A stretch of DNA of 64,000 nt from Altererythrobacter sp. Root672 (lineage in GTDB: Bacteria > Pseudomonadota > Alphaproteobacteria > Sphingomonadales > Sphingomonadaceae), in the NCBI RefSeq assembly GCF_001427865.1, contig NZ_LMHH01000001.1:1178001-1242000 (forward strand). The letters run 5' to 3'. The translations under genes and the position numbers were made by a program. Shown piece after piece: positions 1 through 10,517 of the stretch. Each line of letters opens with the position of its first letter. Position 1 is the first letter of the stretch. The notes below the pieces were generated by a model that was given only the letters and a program-made list of their open reading frames with translations, had not been told where the DNA came from and searched no databases.

Positions 1-186
1 CCCGTTGGCCTGATCGCCTATGTCGAGCGCTTGAAGGATACCGCGCGGCTACGTCCGGACATGAAGCTCGTCATCAACCGCGCCTGGGGCGACCCGCAAA
101 GCCGTCTGAACGGCCTGGTGCAGCTGACCAAGGGGTTGAGCGCGATTGTCAGGAAAGCGGCGAAGCGGGAAAAGGCGGCCGCTTAG
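1..186 (+). CDS. mfd: Transcription-repair coupling factor Mfd, C-terminal end (partial)
   Basis: The frame is open from the first base and stops with TAG at 184-186, giving the last 61 residues of a longer protein. The segment has the pattern of the alphaproteobacterial Mfd tail: a PVGLIAYVERL start, then LRPDMKLVINRAWGDPQSRL, then an L-x-K-G-L helix, ending in a Lys/Ala-rich tail. Mfd is the ATP-dependent translocase that removes stalled RNA polymerase at DNA lesions and recruits UvrA. No helicase motif lies in the window, so the call rests on tail resemblance recalled from the family. The end overlaps the end of the convergent EAL gene by 38 bases. Confidence 0.62.
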   Translation, partial: PVGLIAYVERLKDTARLRPDMKLVINRAWGDPQSRLNGLVQLTKGLSAIVRKAAKREKAAA

Positions 187-985
187 CGAATTCAGCGAAT
201 TCGGCCTCGGCCAGCGGCTTGGCGCCGAGGAAACCCTGCCACGCCACGCAGCCTTCGCTGACGATGGCGTCAAGCTGCGCCTGCCGCTCGACGCCTTCGG
301 CGATGACCTCGAGGTCCAAGGCCTTTGCCATCGCCAGGATTCCACGCAGCACGGCCAAGTCGCGCTCGCTCGTCTCGATGGCCTCGATCAGGCTGGCATC
401 GAGCTTGAGAGCATGCAGCGGCAGGCGCTGCAGGTAGCGAAAGTTGCAGAAGCCAGCGCCGAAATCGTCGAGTGCGATCCGGATGCCGCGCTCGGCCAGT
501 TGCTGCAATTGCAGCGATGACAGCTCAAGATTGGCCACGAGCACCTGCTCGGTGATTTCAATCGTCAGCCGTTCGGGCGCGAAGCCCGTTTCGGCGATCG
601 TTTCCGCCAGAGTTTTGGCAAAGCTCGGGTTGGCGAGGTCGGCGGCAGTCACGTTGAGCGACATTCGCACGTCACGCTCCCAGCGGGCAGCGGCTGCGAG
701 CGCCATCTTTGCCACATGGCGCGAAAGCGGATCTACTACTCCAGCCCGTTCGGCCATGTCGAAAAGCTGGGCGCCTCCGATAAGGACTTGTTCGGGGTGC
801 TGCCAACGCGCCAGCGCCTCGGCGCCAATCAAGCCGCCACTCGCAGCGTCGAACAGAGGCTGAAACAGGACCTCGATCTCGCCGCGCTCCATCGCCGCTT
901 CGATCGTGGCGCTGGATTGCTCCGCCGCGTCCTCGCGCCGGTCCGGCTTCTTTCGACGATCCTGACCCAAGACCAAGTTTTCCAT
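149..985 (-). CDS. EAL-domain cyclic-di-GMP phosphodiesterase
   Basis: A 278-residue protein that is almost entirely one EAL domain (about residues 28-265) after a short charged N-terminus, with no transmembrane segment or GGDEF domain. Residues needed for c-di-GMP hydrolysis appear intact: EALAR at 56-60, the Asn of SLNVTAADL, the Glu of TIEITEQ, the DDFGAG pair, the Lys of LKLD, AEGVE, and the Gln of WQGF. It is therefore predicted to be an active cytosolic phosphodiesterase converting c-di-GMP to pGpG. The gene is divergent from nadK with a short shared upstream region, and its end overlaps the mfd end. No sensory domain is visible, so its input is unknown. Confidence 0.9.
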   Translation of the reverse strand: MENLVLGQDRRKKPDRREDAAEQSSATIEAAMERGEIEVLFQPLFDAASGGLIGAEALARWQHPEQVLIGGAQLFDMAERAGVVDPLSRHVAKMALAAAARWERDVRMSLNVTAADLANPSFAKTLAETIAETGFAPERLTIEITEQVLVANLELSSLQLQQLAERGIRIALDDFGAGFCNFRYLQRLPLHALKLDASLIEAIETSERDLAVLRGILAMAKALDLEVIAEGVERQAQLDAIVSEGCVAWQGFLGAKPLAEAEFAEFAKRPPFPASPLS

Positions 986-1080
986 GGCGGGCCGTGTGAC
1001 CGATCCGTGATCGTCCGTCTCCTGCCTTGCAGCGCGCGTTGCAAATCGGGACGGCCGCCCATAGGCTGTGGAAGCCGAGC

Positions 1081-1087
1081 AAGGGGG
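1081..1087 (+). promoter_or_regulatory. Shine-Dalgarno-like AAGGGGG that decides the nadK start
   Basis: AAGGGGG lies 8 bases before ATT at 1096, which is optimal spacing. The ATG at 1088 directly abuts it and is out of frame with nadK. The only in-frame conventional alternatives are TTG codons at 1027 and 1039, which lie upstream of this purine run. Confidence 0.5.
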
Positions 1088-1095
1088 ATGCTGCC

Positions 1096-1872
1096 ATTAC
1101 TTACGAGAAACTCGCGCTGCTTGCCTCACCGACGGACCGTGCCCAGGAAGCGGCCGCGGATCTGGTCGGCTGCACCGACTGGGTCCCGCTTGAAGAGGCC
1201 GATGCTGCGGTTGTGCTAGGCGGCGACGGCTTCATGCTCGAAACCATGCACCGCATGATCGAGGATGGCACCCTGCGCCCGGTCTACGGGCTCAACCTTG
1301 GCACCGTCGGCTTCCTGATGAATCGCTACACCAAGGGCTGCCGCCTGCTCGACCGGATGGCGAAGGCCCGGCCGATCGCGGTTTCGCCTTTGCGGATGGA
1401 AGCGGTCACCCAATCGGGCGAGACCGAGAGCCTTTACGCCATCAACGAAGTGTCGTTGCTGCGCGAAACCCGCCAGACGGCAAAGATCGAGATCAGCGTC
1501 AACGAACGCGTGAGAATCGCAGAGCTGGCCGGAGACGGTGTGCTCCTGGCGACGCCGGTCGGCTCCACGGCTTACAACTATTCGGCGAATGGCCCGATTC
1601 TCCCGCTCGATTCGCGGATGCTGGCACTAACTCCGATCAGCCCGTTCAGGCCGCGGCGCTGGAGAGGTGCTGTACTGCCTGATCGCAGCCGGGTGACCTT
1701 TCGCGTGCTCGATCCGAAGAAGCGCCCGGTTTCCGTGGTGGCCGACCAGAAAGAGCTGCGCGACGTGGCGGAAGTTCGCCTGGAAATCGACAATTCGCGC
1801 GAAATGACCCTGCTGTTTGACCCCGGCCACGCGCTCGACGACCGCATTGTCGCCGAGCAGTTCGCCTACTGA
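1096..1872 (+). CDS. nadK: NAD kinase, probable ATT start
   Basis: ATP-dependent NAD kinase making NADP in the cytosol. From the chosen start it has 258 residues, normal for the family, with GGDG at 42-45, the NE motif in YAINEVSLLRE, GDGVLLATPVGSTAYNYS, and the SPFRPRRWRG segment. The reading frame is open from TTG at 1027, but the extra 23 residues look unlike the family, whose members begin only a few residues before LALLASPT. The codon at that place is ATT (1096), preceded by AAGGGGG at good spacing. I infer an ATT start; TTG at 1027 is the alternative. It is divergent from the EAL gene and followed by tRNA-Asn. Confidence 0.9.
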   Translation: MTYEKLALLASPTDRAQEAAADLVGCTDWVPLEEADAAVVLGGDGFMLETMHRMIEDGTLRPVYGLNLGTVGFLMNRYTKGCRLLDRMAKARPIAVSPLRMEAVTQSGETESLYAINEVSLLRETRQTAKIEISVNERVRIAELAGDGVLLATPVGSTAYNYSANGPILPLDSRMLALTPISPFRPRRWRGAVLPDRSRVTFRVLDPKKRPVSVVADQKELRDVAEVRLEIDNSREMTLLFDPGHALDDRIVAEQFAY

Positions 1873-1945
1873 AGAATTTCCCACAACTCGGGCTTGTCAA
1901 AGCTGCAGGCCGCCCATATAGGCGCACCCCTGCCGACGCGGCTGC

Positions 1946-2020
1946 TCCCCGATAGCTCAGCGGTAGAGTAGGTGACTGTTAATCACTTGGTCGTTGGTTC
2001 GAATCCAACTCGGGGAGCCA
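1946..2020 (+). tRNA. tRNA-Asn(GTT)
   Basis: A full cloverleaf can be drawn: acceptor TCCCCGA pairs with TCGGGGA, the D arm is GCTC..GAGT, the anticodon loop CTGTTAA carries GTT at 1978-1980, and the T arm contains GGTTCGAATCC. The 3' CCA is encoded (2018-2020). It lies between nadK and the convergent methyltransferase gene. Confidence 0.95.
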
Positions 2021-2062
2021 CTCTTCAACACTAAAGAGCCGCAGCAGCGCGATTCTTCGCGC

Positions 2063-2809
2063 TCAGGCAGGCTTGCGGAAACGCATCGCGAACTTCTCGG
2101 TTTCGCCTTGCACTGAAGGATCGCGCACGCCGGCGGTCTTCGGATCGGCGGGATTCTTGAGCAGGTCCGACTGCGCATCGAGCACGAAGCCCGCGGCGGT
2201 CATTTCCTGCACTACCGCGGCAGGTTCGATGCGATGCAAGGTCGATGTAACGGTCGTTCCGGCACCGGTTGCCGCTGCGTGATCCTCCACAAAGTAGATT
2301 CCTCCCGGCTTAAGGGCTGAGAAGACCGAGCGGTTGATCGCCGCGACATTGGCGGTCGGGCCGTTGTGGAAGTCGTGATAATTCTCAGTGGTCCACATGA
2401 GGTCGACCGGTTCGGGCAGCTTGAGGTCGGTGTAGTCGACCGTAACCACCTTCACATTGGGATATTGCGCCGCCAGGGCGTTGATCGCGTCGAGCGCGCC
2501 CGGACGGCTGGCGACGGCTGCGGGCACCATCGCATAGACTTTGCCCTCAGGACCGACGGCCTTGGCCAGGATGCGGGTGTAGTAGCCGCCGCCCGGGGCC
2601 ATCTCAGCGACGATCGAACCCGGCTTCACACCGGAAAAGGCGACGATCTCCGCTGGCTTGCGTGCGGCGTCACGGGCAGTGTCGGCTGCGGGACGCTGGG
2701 CATCGGAGACGGCCGCAGTTATCGCGGCAACCGGATTGGATCCTTGCGCCACTGCTGTGCCTGCCAGAGCCAGGCCCGATACGGCCAAAGCCAATGTCAC
2801 TCGCTTCAT
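2063..2809 (-). CDS. Secreted class I SAM-dependent methyltransferase-like protein
   Basis: A 248-residue protein starting with a clear Sec signal peptide (MKRVTLALAVSGLALAGTAVAQ), so it is predicted to act in the periplasm. The mature part has a Rossmann methyltransferase core: motif I is EMAPGGGYYTRILAK at about residues 70-85, followed by VDYTDLKLPEPVDLMWTTEN and a KPGGIYFVEDH strand. It matches the predicted exported methyltransferases of the COG4798 type, common in Sphingomonadales, whose substrate is unknown. A GGGAGAAAG ribosome site precedes the ATG. It is divergent from the DUF808 gene. S-adenosylmethionine use in the periplasm would be unusual, so catalysis is not assured. Confidence 0.8.
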   Translation of the reverse strand: MKRVTLALAVSGLALAGTAVAQGSNPVAAITAAVSDAQRPAADTARDAARKPAEIVAFSGVKPGSIVAEMAPGGGYYTRILAKAVGPEGKVYAMVPAAVASRPGALDAINALAAQYPNVKVVTVDYTDLKLPEPVDLMWTTENYHDFHNGPTANVAAINRSVFSALKPGGIYFVEDHAAATGAGTTVTSTLHRIEPAAVVQEMTAAGFVLDAQSDLLKNPADPKTAGVRDPSVQGETEKFAMRFRKPA

Positions 2810-2905
2810 CGACTTTCTCCCACGCGCTGCTGTTTGGCTTGCAATGCCATCGCAAGTCGTGGACTGCCAGCATATTGCGCCAGTGCGTAGGGATCAGGAG
2901 TTTGC

Positions 2906-3841
2906 ATGCCCGGGGGATTGGTCGCGCTGCTGGATGATATCGCCACTTTGGCGAAGCTTGCGGCGACATCGATAGATGACGTGGCCGGCGCGGCAGGCAA
3001 GGCTGGCTCGAAAGCGGCCGGCGTCGTCATCGACGACACCGCGGTGACGCCGAAATACGTCGTGGGTCTCTCGCCGGACCGTGAACTGCCGATCATCGCC
3101 AAGATCACACTCGGGTCGCTGCGAAACAAGCTGCTGTTCCTCTTGCCCGCGGCGTTGCTCCTCAGCGCTTTTGCGCCGTGGGCGATCACCCCGCTGTTGA
3201 TGATCGGCGGCGCGTATCTCGCGTTCGAAGCGACGGAGAAGATCTGGGAAGTCCTCTCGCACACCAGTCACGCAGAGGAAGTGATCGAGATCACTGATCC
3301 GAAGGAACTCGAGGACCGCCAGGTTGGCGGCGCTATCCGCACGGACTTCATCCTTTCGGCCGAGATCATGGCCATTGCCCTGAATGGGTTGCCACCCATG
3401 TCGCTGCCCATGCAGACCGCGGTACTGGCCGCTGTGGCCATCGTGATTACGCTCGGCGTCTACGGCGCCGTGGCGCTGATCGTGAAGATGGATGACCTCG
3501 GGCTGCACCTGTCAACGAGGCCACAAGCCTACCTGCGCAAGATCGGGCATGGCCTTGTAAGCCTGATGCCCGTCCTCCTGCGCGCCCTGTCGATCATCGG
3601 GACCGCGGCGATGCTGTGGGTCGGCGGCGGGATCTTCGTACATGGTCTCGAAGAATTCGGCCTCGGCGTCATCCCGCACACGATCCATGACCTGGCCGTT
3701 GCCGTGAGCGAAGCTGTGTCATTCGCACCCGCCGTGGTCGAATGGGTGGTTCAGGCGCTTGGAGCGTCGGTGGTAGGTCTTGTCGTTGGCGGCGCGATCG
3801 TCGCCGTGCTCCATGTCCTGCCGAAGAAGAAGCCCGCCTAA
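2906..3841 (+). CDS. DUF808 family inner-membrane protein (YedI-like)
   Basis: A 311-residue polytopic membrane protein. The N-terminus (GLVALLDDIATLAKLAAT) and the central VVGLSPDRELPIIAKITLGS and LGGAYLxFE-type segments are characteristic of the DUF808 family, of which E. coli YedI is a member. I count about six to seven hydrophobic stretches, at roughly residues 75-105, 150-200, 215-245 and 275-305. No function is established for the family; a transport role is only a guess. A CAGGAG ribosome site sits 6 bases before the ATG. Its stop overlaps the stop of the convergent MFS gene by 4 bases. Confidence 0.88.
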   Translation: MPGGLVALLDDIATLAKLAATSIDDVAGAAGKAGSKAAGVVIDDTAVTPKYVVGLSPDRELPIIAKITLGSLRNKLLFLLPAALLLSAFAPWAITPLLMIGGAYLAFEATEKIWEVLSHTSHAEEVIEITDPKELEDRQVGGAIRTDFILSAEIMAIALNGLPPMSLPMQTAVLAAVAIVITLGVYGAVALIVKMDDLGLHLSTRPQAYLRKIGHGLVSLMPVLLRALSIIGTAAMLWVGGGIFVHGLEEFGLGVIPHTIHDLAVAVSEAVSFAPAVVEWVVQALGASVVGLVVGGAIVAVLHVLPKKKPA

Positions 3842-5028
3842 GCCGCCGCTAGCTTCGCCTTATCGGTGATCCTCACCGCCTGAAGCGCCACCAACGCCAC
3901 CAGGCCAATCATCACCGCGCCGACGTACCACGGTGCGTCGTGCCCGATCTGACCGTAGATCAACCCGAACACCGGCGGCATGACGATGCGACCGACCGCG
4001 TTCGAAGCCATCATCAGCCCCATCGTACTTCCCTGCCGCTCAGGCGGCGTATTGCGCGACAACAGTGCGCCGGCCGAGGGGAACGCCAGGCTATGCCCCG
4101 TCATCAGCAGGCCCATCAGCAGCACACCAGAAATCGGCAAGCGAATGATCGGCTGCAGAACCATCGACAGGGCAAGCAGCGATAGGCCGATCACGATCAC
4201 CCTCGCCTCGCCATAGCGGGCCGCGAGCGGACCGATCAGGAACAACTGACTGAGCAGCCCGCCCCCGCCGATAGCCAGGAACGCGAAGCCAAGGTCCTTG
4301 GCGTTCCAGCCAAAGTTCTCTTCGCTCCACAGGCCGTAGATTGCCTCCATCGAGGCGAACAGTGCGATGCCGAAGAACGAGATCACGAACAGGCGCAGCA
4401 GTAGCGGTTGCCCGCCGACGAAATTGAAAGCCTCGCTGTACTTGGGCAGCGGCGCCCCCTTGCCCTTGGGCGGTACGGCGTCGCGCAGGACGGCAAGGCA
4501 CCACAGCGATGCGATGATCGAGAGCCCGCCAGCGATGAAGATCGGCAAGCGGAAACTCGCGGCCACGACCTCTTCGCCCGCGAACAACCCACCGATCACC
4601 GGTCCAAAGGCAAAGCCGAGGCTGAACGCGGCGCCGAACAAGCCCATTGTCTTGGCACGCCGTTCTGGTGTGGAGACGTCCGCGATAAAACCTTGCGCGA
4701 CGCTCAGCGTGCCGGAGAAAAACCCGCTGACAATCCGGATGAGGACCGCAGCCCAAAGCGTTGGCGCATAAGCGAAAGCGAAATAGGTCAGCCCGGCAAT
4801 GAACGTCGTCAAAGCCAGCACCTTGCGGCGGCCCCATACGTCCGACTGCCGGCCCCAGTGGATCTCCCCGAACACGTTGCCAAAGCTATAGGCCGCGAAC
4901 AGCAGCGCGATTTCGTAAGGCTGGGCGTCGAACACCTGCCCGTAGAACGGCAGCAGCGGGAGGATCAGGCTGAAGCCGGCGATATTGATGAACACCGCAA
5001 CGAGCAGCGGAGGAAGGCGTTTATCCAC
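3838..5028 (-). CDS. MFS transporter, TetA-like (TCR/Tet family)
   Basis: A 396-residue, 12-helix major facilitator. The MFS loop 2-3 signature is visible as GRQSDVWGRRKV near residue 60, and the antiporter motif C as GAAFSLGFAFGPVIGG around residue 130. The start (LPPLLVAVFINIAGFSLILP) resembles drug:proton antiporters of the tetracycline type, but sugar exporters in this family look alike. The gene overlaps the SMP-30 gene upstream by 8 bases, so the two are co-transcribed and translationally linked; a lactone or sugar-acid substrate is possible. Resistance to any drug cannot be inferred from the sequence alone. Confidence 0.88.
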   Translation of the reverse strand: MDKRLPPLLVAVFINIAGFSLILPLLPFYGQVFDAQPYEIALLFAAYSFGNVFGEIHWGRQSDVWGRRKVLALTTFIAGLTYFAFAYAPTLWAAVLIRIVSGFFSGTLSVAQGFIADVSTPERRAKTMGLFGAAFSLGFAFGPVIGGLFAGEEVVAASFRLPIFIAGGLSIIASLWCLAVLRDAVPPKGKGAPLPKYSEAFNFVGGQPLLLRLFVISFFGIALFASMEAIYGLWSEENFGWNAKDLGFAFLAIGGGGLLSQLFLIGPLAARYGEARVIVIGLSLLALSMVLQPIIRLPISGVLLMGLLMTGHSLAFPSAGALLSRNTPPERQGSTMGLMMASNAVGRIVMPPVFGLIYGQIGHDAPWYVGAVMIGLVALVALQAVRITDKAKLAAA

Positions 5029-5887
5029 GGTATCTTGGCTCCGGCAGGCCGCGCACGCCGAGGCCGTCGATTACGTAACACCAGCCATCTCCTTCGGCGG
5101 GATCGCGCCCGAGAAACGATGGGTCGATGCTGGGAACGAAGAGGCGGTCGAGATCGGGGCCGAAGAACATGCAACTCGCCGGCAGCTTCGTCGGCATCTC
5201 AATCACCTGCTTGACCTCGCCTTCCGGCGAGAGGCGCAGAACCACCCCGCCTTCACAGATCGCCACCCACATGTCGCCATCGGCATCAATCGTCGCGCCA
5301 TCGGGAATCGGGCCATAATCGGTCGTGTCGAAGAACACGCGCCGGTTCGAGGCGGCGCCGGTCGCAAGGTCGTAGTCGTAAGCGTAAATCGCCTGGCGCA
5401 TGGAATCGGCGTGATAGAGGGTACGATTGTCGGGCGAAAAGCATGGCCCGTTGCCAAGGATCACGCCGTCGTCGAGTTGAGCGATGCGGCCTTCGATCCC
5501 GAGCGAGTAGAGCCCACCGATGGGCTCCTTGGCTTGGCGATGGCTGGTCCCGAACAGGAAACGCCCCGCGCGGTCGACCTTGCCGTCCGCTAGTTGCGTC
5601 GCGGGATCGGGCGGACTGAAGAGTGCAAAGGGCGTGACCTCGCCGCTTGTCAGGTCGAGAGTGTGAATCCCGTCAGGGAGCGACACGATTGCGCCGCCCT
5701 GCTCGCGCAAGGCCATCGAACCGATCATCGCAGGCACGCTCCAGCCCTGGTGATCGCCAGACGCGGGGTCCCAACGGAACACCCGCTTTTCGAGGATGTC
5801 GATATAGTAGAGCGCTTGTTCGCCTTTATCCCAAACCGGCCCCTCGCCCACCGAACAGCGAGGAAGCGGCAAGCGCGTGATTTTCAT
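5021..5887 (-). CDS. SMP-30/gluconolactonase/LRE family protein
   Basis: A 288-residue six-bladed beta-propeller protein of the SMP-30 (regucalcin/gluconolactonase) family. Expected metal ligands are present: Glu15 in VGEGPVW, the Asn of LGNGPCFSPD, and the Asp of IPDGATIDADGDMWVA. The family hydrolyses sugar lactones to aldonic acids with a bound divalent metal, in the cytosol; there is no signal peptide. The substrate is not predictable. A GGGAG ribosome site lies before the ATG at 5885-5887. It overlaps the following MFS gene by 8 bases, suggesting a two-gene sugar-acid operon. Confidence 0.9.
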   Translation of the reverse strand: MKITRLPLPRCSVGEGPVWDKGEQALYYIDILEKRVFRWDPASGDHQGWSVPAMIGSMALREQGGAIVSLPDGIHTLDLTSGEVTPFALFSPPDPATQLADGKVDRAGRFLFGTSHRQAKEPIGGLYSLGIEGRIAQLDDGVILGNGPCFSPDNRTLYHADSMRQAIYAYDYDLATGAASNRRVFFDTTDYGPIPDGATIDADGDMWVAICEGGVVLRLSPEGEVKQVIEMPTKLPASCMFFGPDLDRLFVPSIDPSFLGRDPAEGDGWCYVIDGLGVRGLPEPRYRG

Positions 5888-5965
5888 CGCCGGCTCCCTT
5901 TCCCGGCGACATTACTAACAGGTGTTACAATGGGAGCAAGGCTGAGCCGCGTTCAAACCATCAAT

Positions 5966-6095
5966 CCTCCCCGAGCTTGCTCGGGGAGGTGGCGCACGCT
6001 GTAAGCGTGTGACGGAGGGGTAGGCGGAATAACACGACGCCCCTCCACCATTCGCTGCGCGAATGGTCCCCCTCCCCGAGACAAGCTCGGGGAGG
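5966..6095. repeat. Compact multi-hairpin intergenic repeat (REP-like)
   Basis: Between the SMP-30 start and the secA stop lies a nested set of perfect stems: 11 bp at 5966-5976/5979-5989, 6 bp at 5995-6000/6004-6009, 7 bp at 6014-6020/6040-6046, 9 bp at 6047-6055/6059-6067, and 10 bp at 6071-6080/6086-6095. The two outer hairpins share the core CCTCCCCGAG/CTCGGGGAGG. No open reading frame of note lies in it. It resembles the dispersed palindromic intergenic repeats of sphingomonad and caulobacter genomes, and could also end secA transcription. It accounts for most of the 218-base gap. Confidence 0.7.
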
Positions 6096-6105
6096 ATCTG
6101 ACGGC

Positions 6106-8850
<2,745 letters not shown>

Positions 8851-8935
8851 GGGCGAATCCTGTCTGTAAGAAGCGATGGCGGCCGCGCGCCAAGGCGTGG
8901 CCGGAGTTACCGAGCGGAAGTGGGATGTCGCCGCG

Positions 8936-9202
8936 CTATTCGCGCGCGCGGTCAGCCTGTAGCATCACCGTCGGAACGATGAGCACGATCTTCGGTGGCC
9001 TGGGGCACATCTTCGACTGCGAGGCGTCCCTGTCCTGCCGGACCGCGAGACGCGCCGTCGAAGCGCCCGCTTGCGCGGTGCAGGTGTAGCCGACATCAAC
9101 CGTCCGCACGCTCTCCACGTCGAAAAGCCGCGCTTGCGCAGGCTGCGCGAGCACGGCGAGACCCGTGAGGAGGAACAGAAGAGCGGCTAGCTTCCGAAGC
9201 AT
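8936..9202 (-). CDS. Small secreted protein of unknown function
   Basis: An 88-residue reading frame if started at the ATG at 9200-9202, which directly opens a good Sec signal peptide ([20 protein letters not shown], cut after AQA). A longer frame reaches 9232 but would put ten polar residues before the signal. The mature part of about 64 residues has two cysteines (YTCTA and KMCPR) that could form a disulfide in the periplasm, and ends in a polar tail. I recognise no family. It is divergent from argJ and shares its promoter region; it ends 85 bases before the secA start and may be co-transcribed with secA. Confidence 0.5.
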   Translation of the reverse strand: MLRKLAALLFLLTGLAVLAQPAQARLFDVESVRTVDVGYTCTAQAGASTARLAVRQDRDASQSKMCPRPPKIVLIVPTVMLQADRARE

Positions 9203-9290
9203 CGCGGTGAAAGATAGTTCGTGCTCTGGCAAAGGTCCAGCCGGAATGCGCGTTTACGCGGGCACGGCTGGGTATTACAGGCGCTTGCCC

Positions 9291-10517
9291 ATGGACCTCG
9301 AACGCTCTCCGCTCGCCCTGCCCTTTCCCGAGATCCCGTCGATCGACGGCGTGACGCTTCGCGTTGCGCGAGCCCACTACAAGTCATGGGACCGCTGCGA
9401 TCTCACTTATGTCGAGCTCGCCGAAGGCACCACAGTAGCGGGCGTTTTCACCAAGAACGTCTGCTGCTCGAGCGAGGTCGAGCTCGGACGCGAGCAGGCG
9501 CGTCTGGGACGGGCCCGAGCGCTGGTGGTGAATGCCGGCAACTCGAATGCCTTTACCGGCTATCGCGGGCGTGAGGCGGTCGAGCAAATAATGGCCCAGG
9601 TCGCGGCGCACCTCGAGTGTCTGCCGAGCGACGTCTTTGTGTCGTCCACCGGCGTGATCGGCGTGCCGCTGCCGAAGGACAAGGCGCGTGATGGCGTGGC
9701 GTCAGTCCTGCAGGCTCCTGCATGTTCGTGGGAGAAGGCTACTGCAACCATCGGAACAACCGATACTTTTCCCAAAGGCGCCGTAGCTCAAGCCGTGATC
9801 GGTGACCGGACGGTCACTATCGGCGGGATCATCAAGGGTTCGGGCATGATCGCGCCCGATATGGCGACCATGCTCGGCTATATATTCACGGATGCCGCGG
9901 TCGAGCCGGGATTCTTGCAGCAGTGCCTTTCGGCGGCGAACGAGAGCACGTTCTCCTGCATTACGGTCGATAGCGACACCTCGACCAGCGACACTGTGTT
10001 GGCTTTCGCCACTGGCAAGGCCGGAAACACGCCGCTTGCCTCGTTCGAGGACGCCGGGAGCGACGCGTTTGCTGCAGCCCTGCAGGACGTGTGCAAGCGG
10101 TTGGGCATGCTCGTCGTGCGCGACGGCGAGGGTGCGCAGAAGTTGATCGAGGTGCAGGTTTCCGGAGCCGTCTCCAATGACAGCGCTCGGCGGATCGGGC
10201 TCGCGATTGCCAACTCCCCTCTGGTCAAGACCGCTATCGCCGGCGAGGACGCCAATTGGGGCCGCGTGGTCATGGCTGTCGGCAAGGCTGGAGAGCCCGC
10301 CGACCGCGACAAGCTGTCGATCGGATTCGGCGGGGTCTGGGCTGCGAAGGAAGGCCTGCCGCTCGCCGATTACGACGAGGCACCAGTTGCCGCGCACCTC
10401 AAGGGGCGAGAGATTGGAATCGAGGTGGATCTGGGCCTCGGCGAAGGCCGCGCGACCGTGTGGACCTGCGACCTGACCCACGGCTACATCGCCATCAACG
10501 CGGATTATCGCTCGTGA
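9291..10517 (+). CDS. argJ: Bifunctional glutamate N-acetyltransferase/ornithine acetyltransferase ArgJ
   Basis: A 408-residue ArgJ that moves the acetyl group from N-acetylornithine to glutamate in the cyclic arginine pathway, and may also use acetyl-CoA. The autoproteolysis site is seen in KGSGMIAPDMATMLGY, where the Thr after MA becomes the N-terminal nucleophile of the beta chain. GGIIKGSG and the closing THGYIAINADYRS are typical. ATG at 9291 was chosen because the family pattern begins there (LPFPEIPSIDGV); the upstream open frame is unrelated. Its TGA overlaps the GTG start of the next gene, implying coupled translation. Confidence 0.97.
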   Translation: MDLERSPLALPFPEIPSIDGVTLRVARAHYKSWDRCDLTYVELAEGTTVAGVFTKNVCCSSEVELGREQARLGRARALVVNAGNSNAFTGYRGREAVEQIMAQVAAHLECLPSDVFVSSTGVIGVPLPKDKARDGVASVLQAPACSWEKATATIGTTDTFPKGAVAQAVIGDRTVTIGGIIKGSGMIAPDMATMLGYIFTDAAVEPGFLQQCLSAANESTFSCITVDSDTSTSDTVLAFATGKAGNTPLASFEDAGSDAFAAALQDVCKRLGMLVVRDGEGAQKLIEVQVSGAVSNDSARRIGLAIANSPLVKTAIAGEDANWGRVVMAVGKAGEPADRDKLSIGFGGVWAAKEGLPLADYDEAPVAAHLKGREIGIEVDLGLGEGRATVWTCDLTHGYIAINADYRS

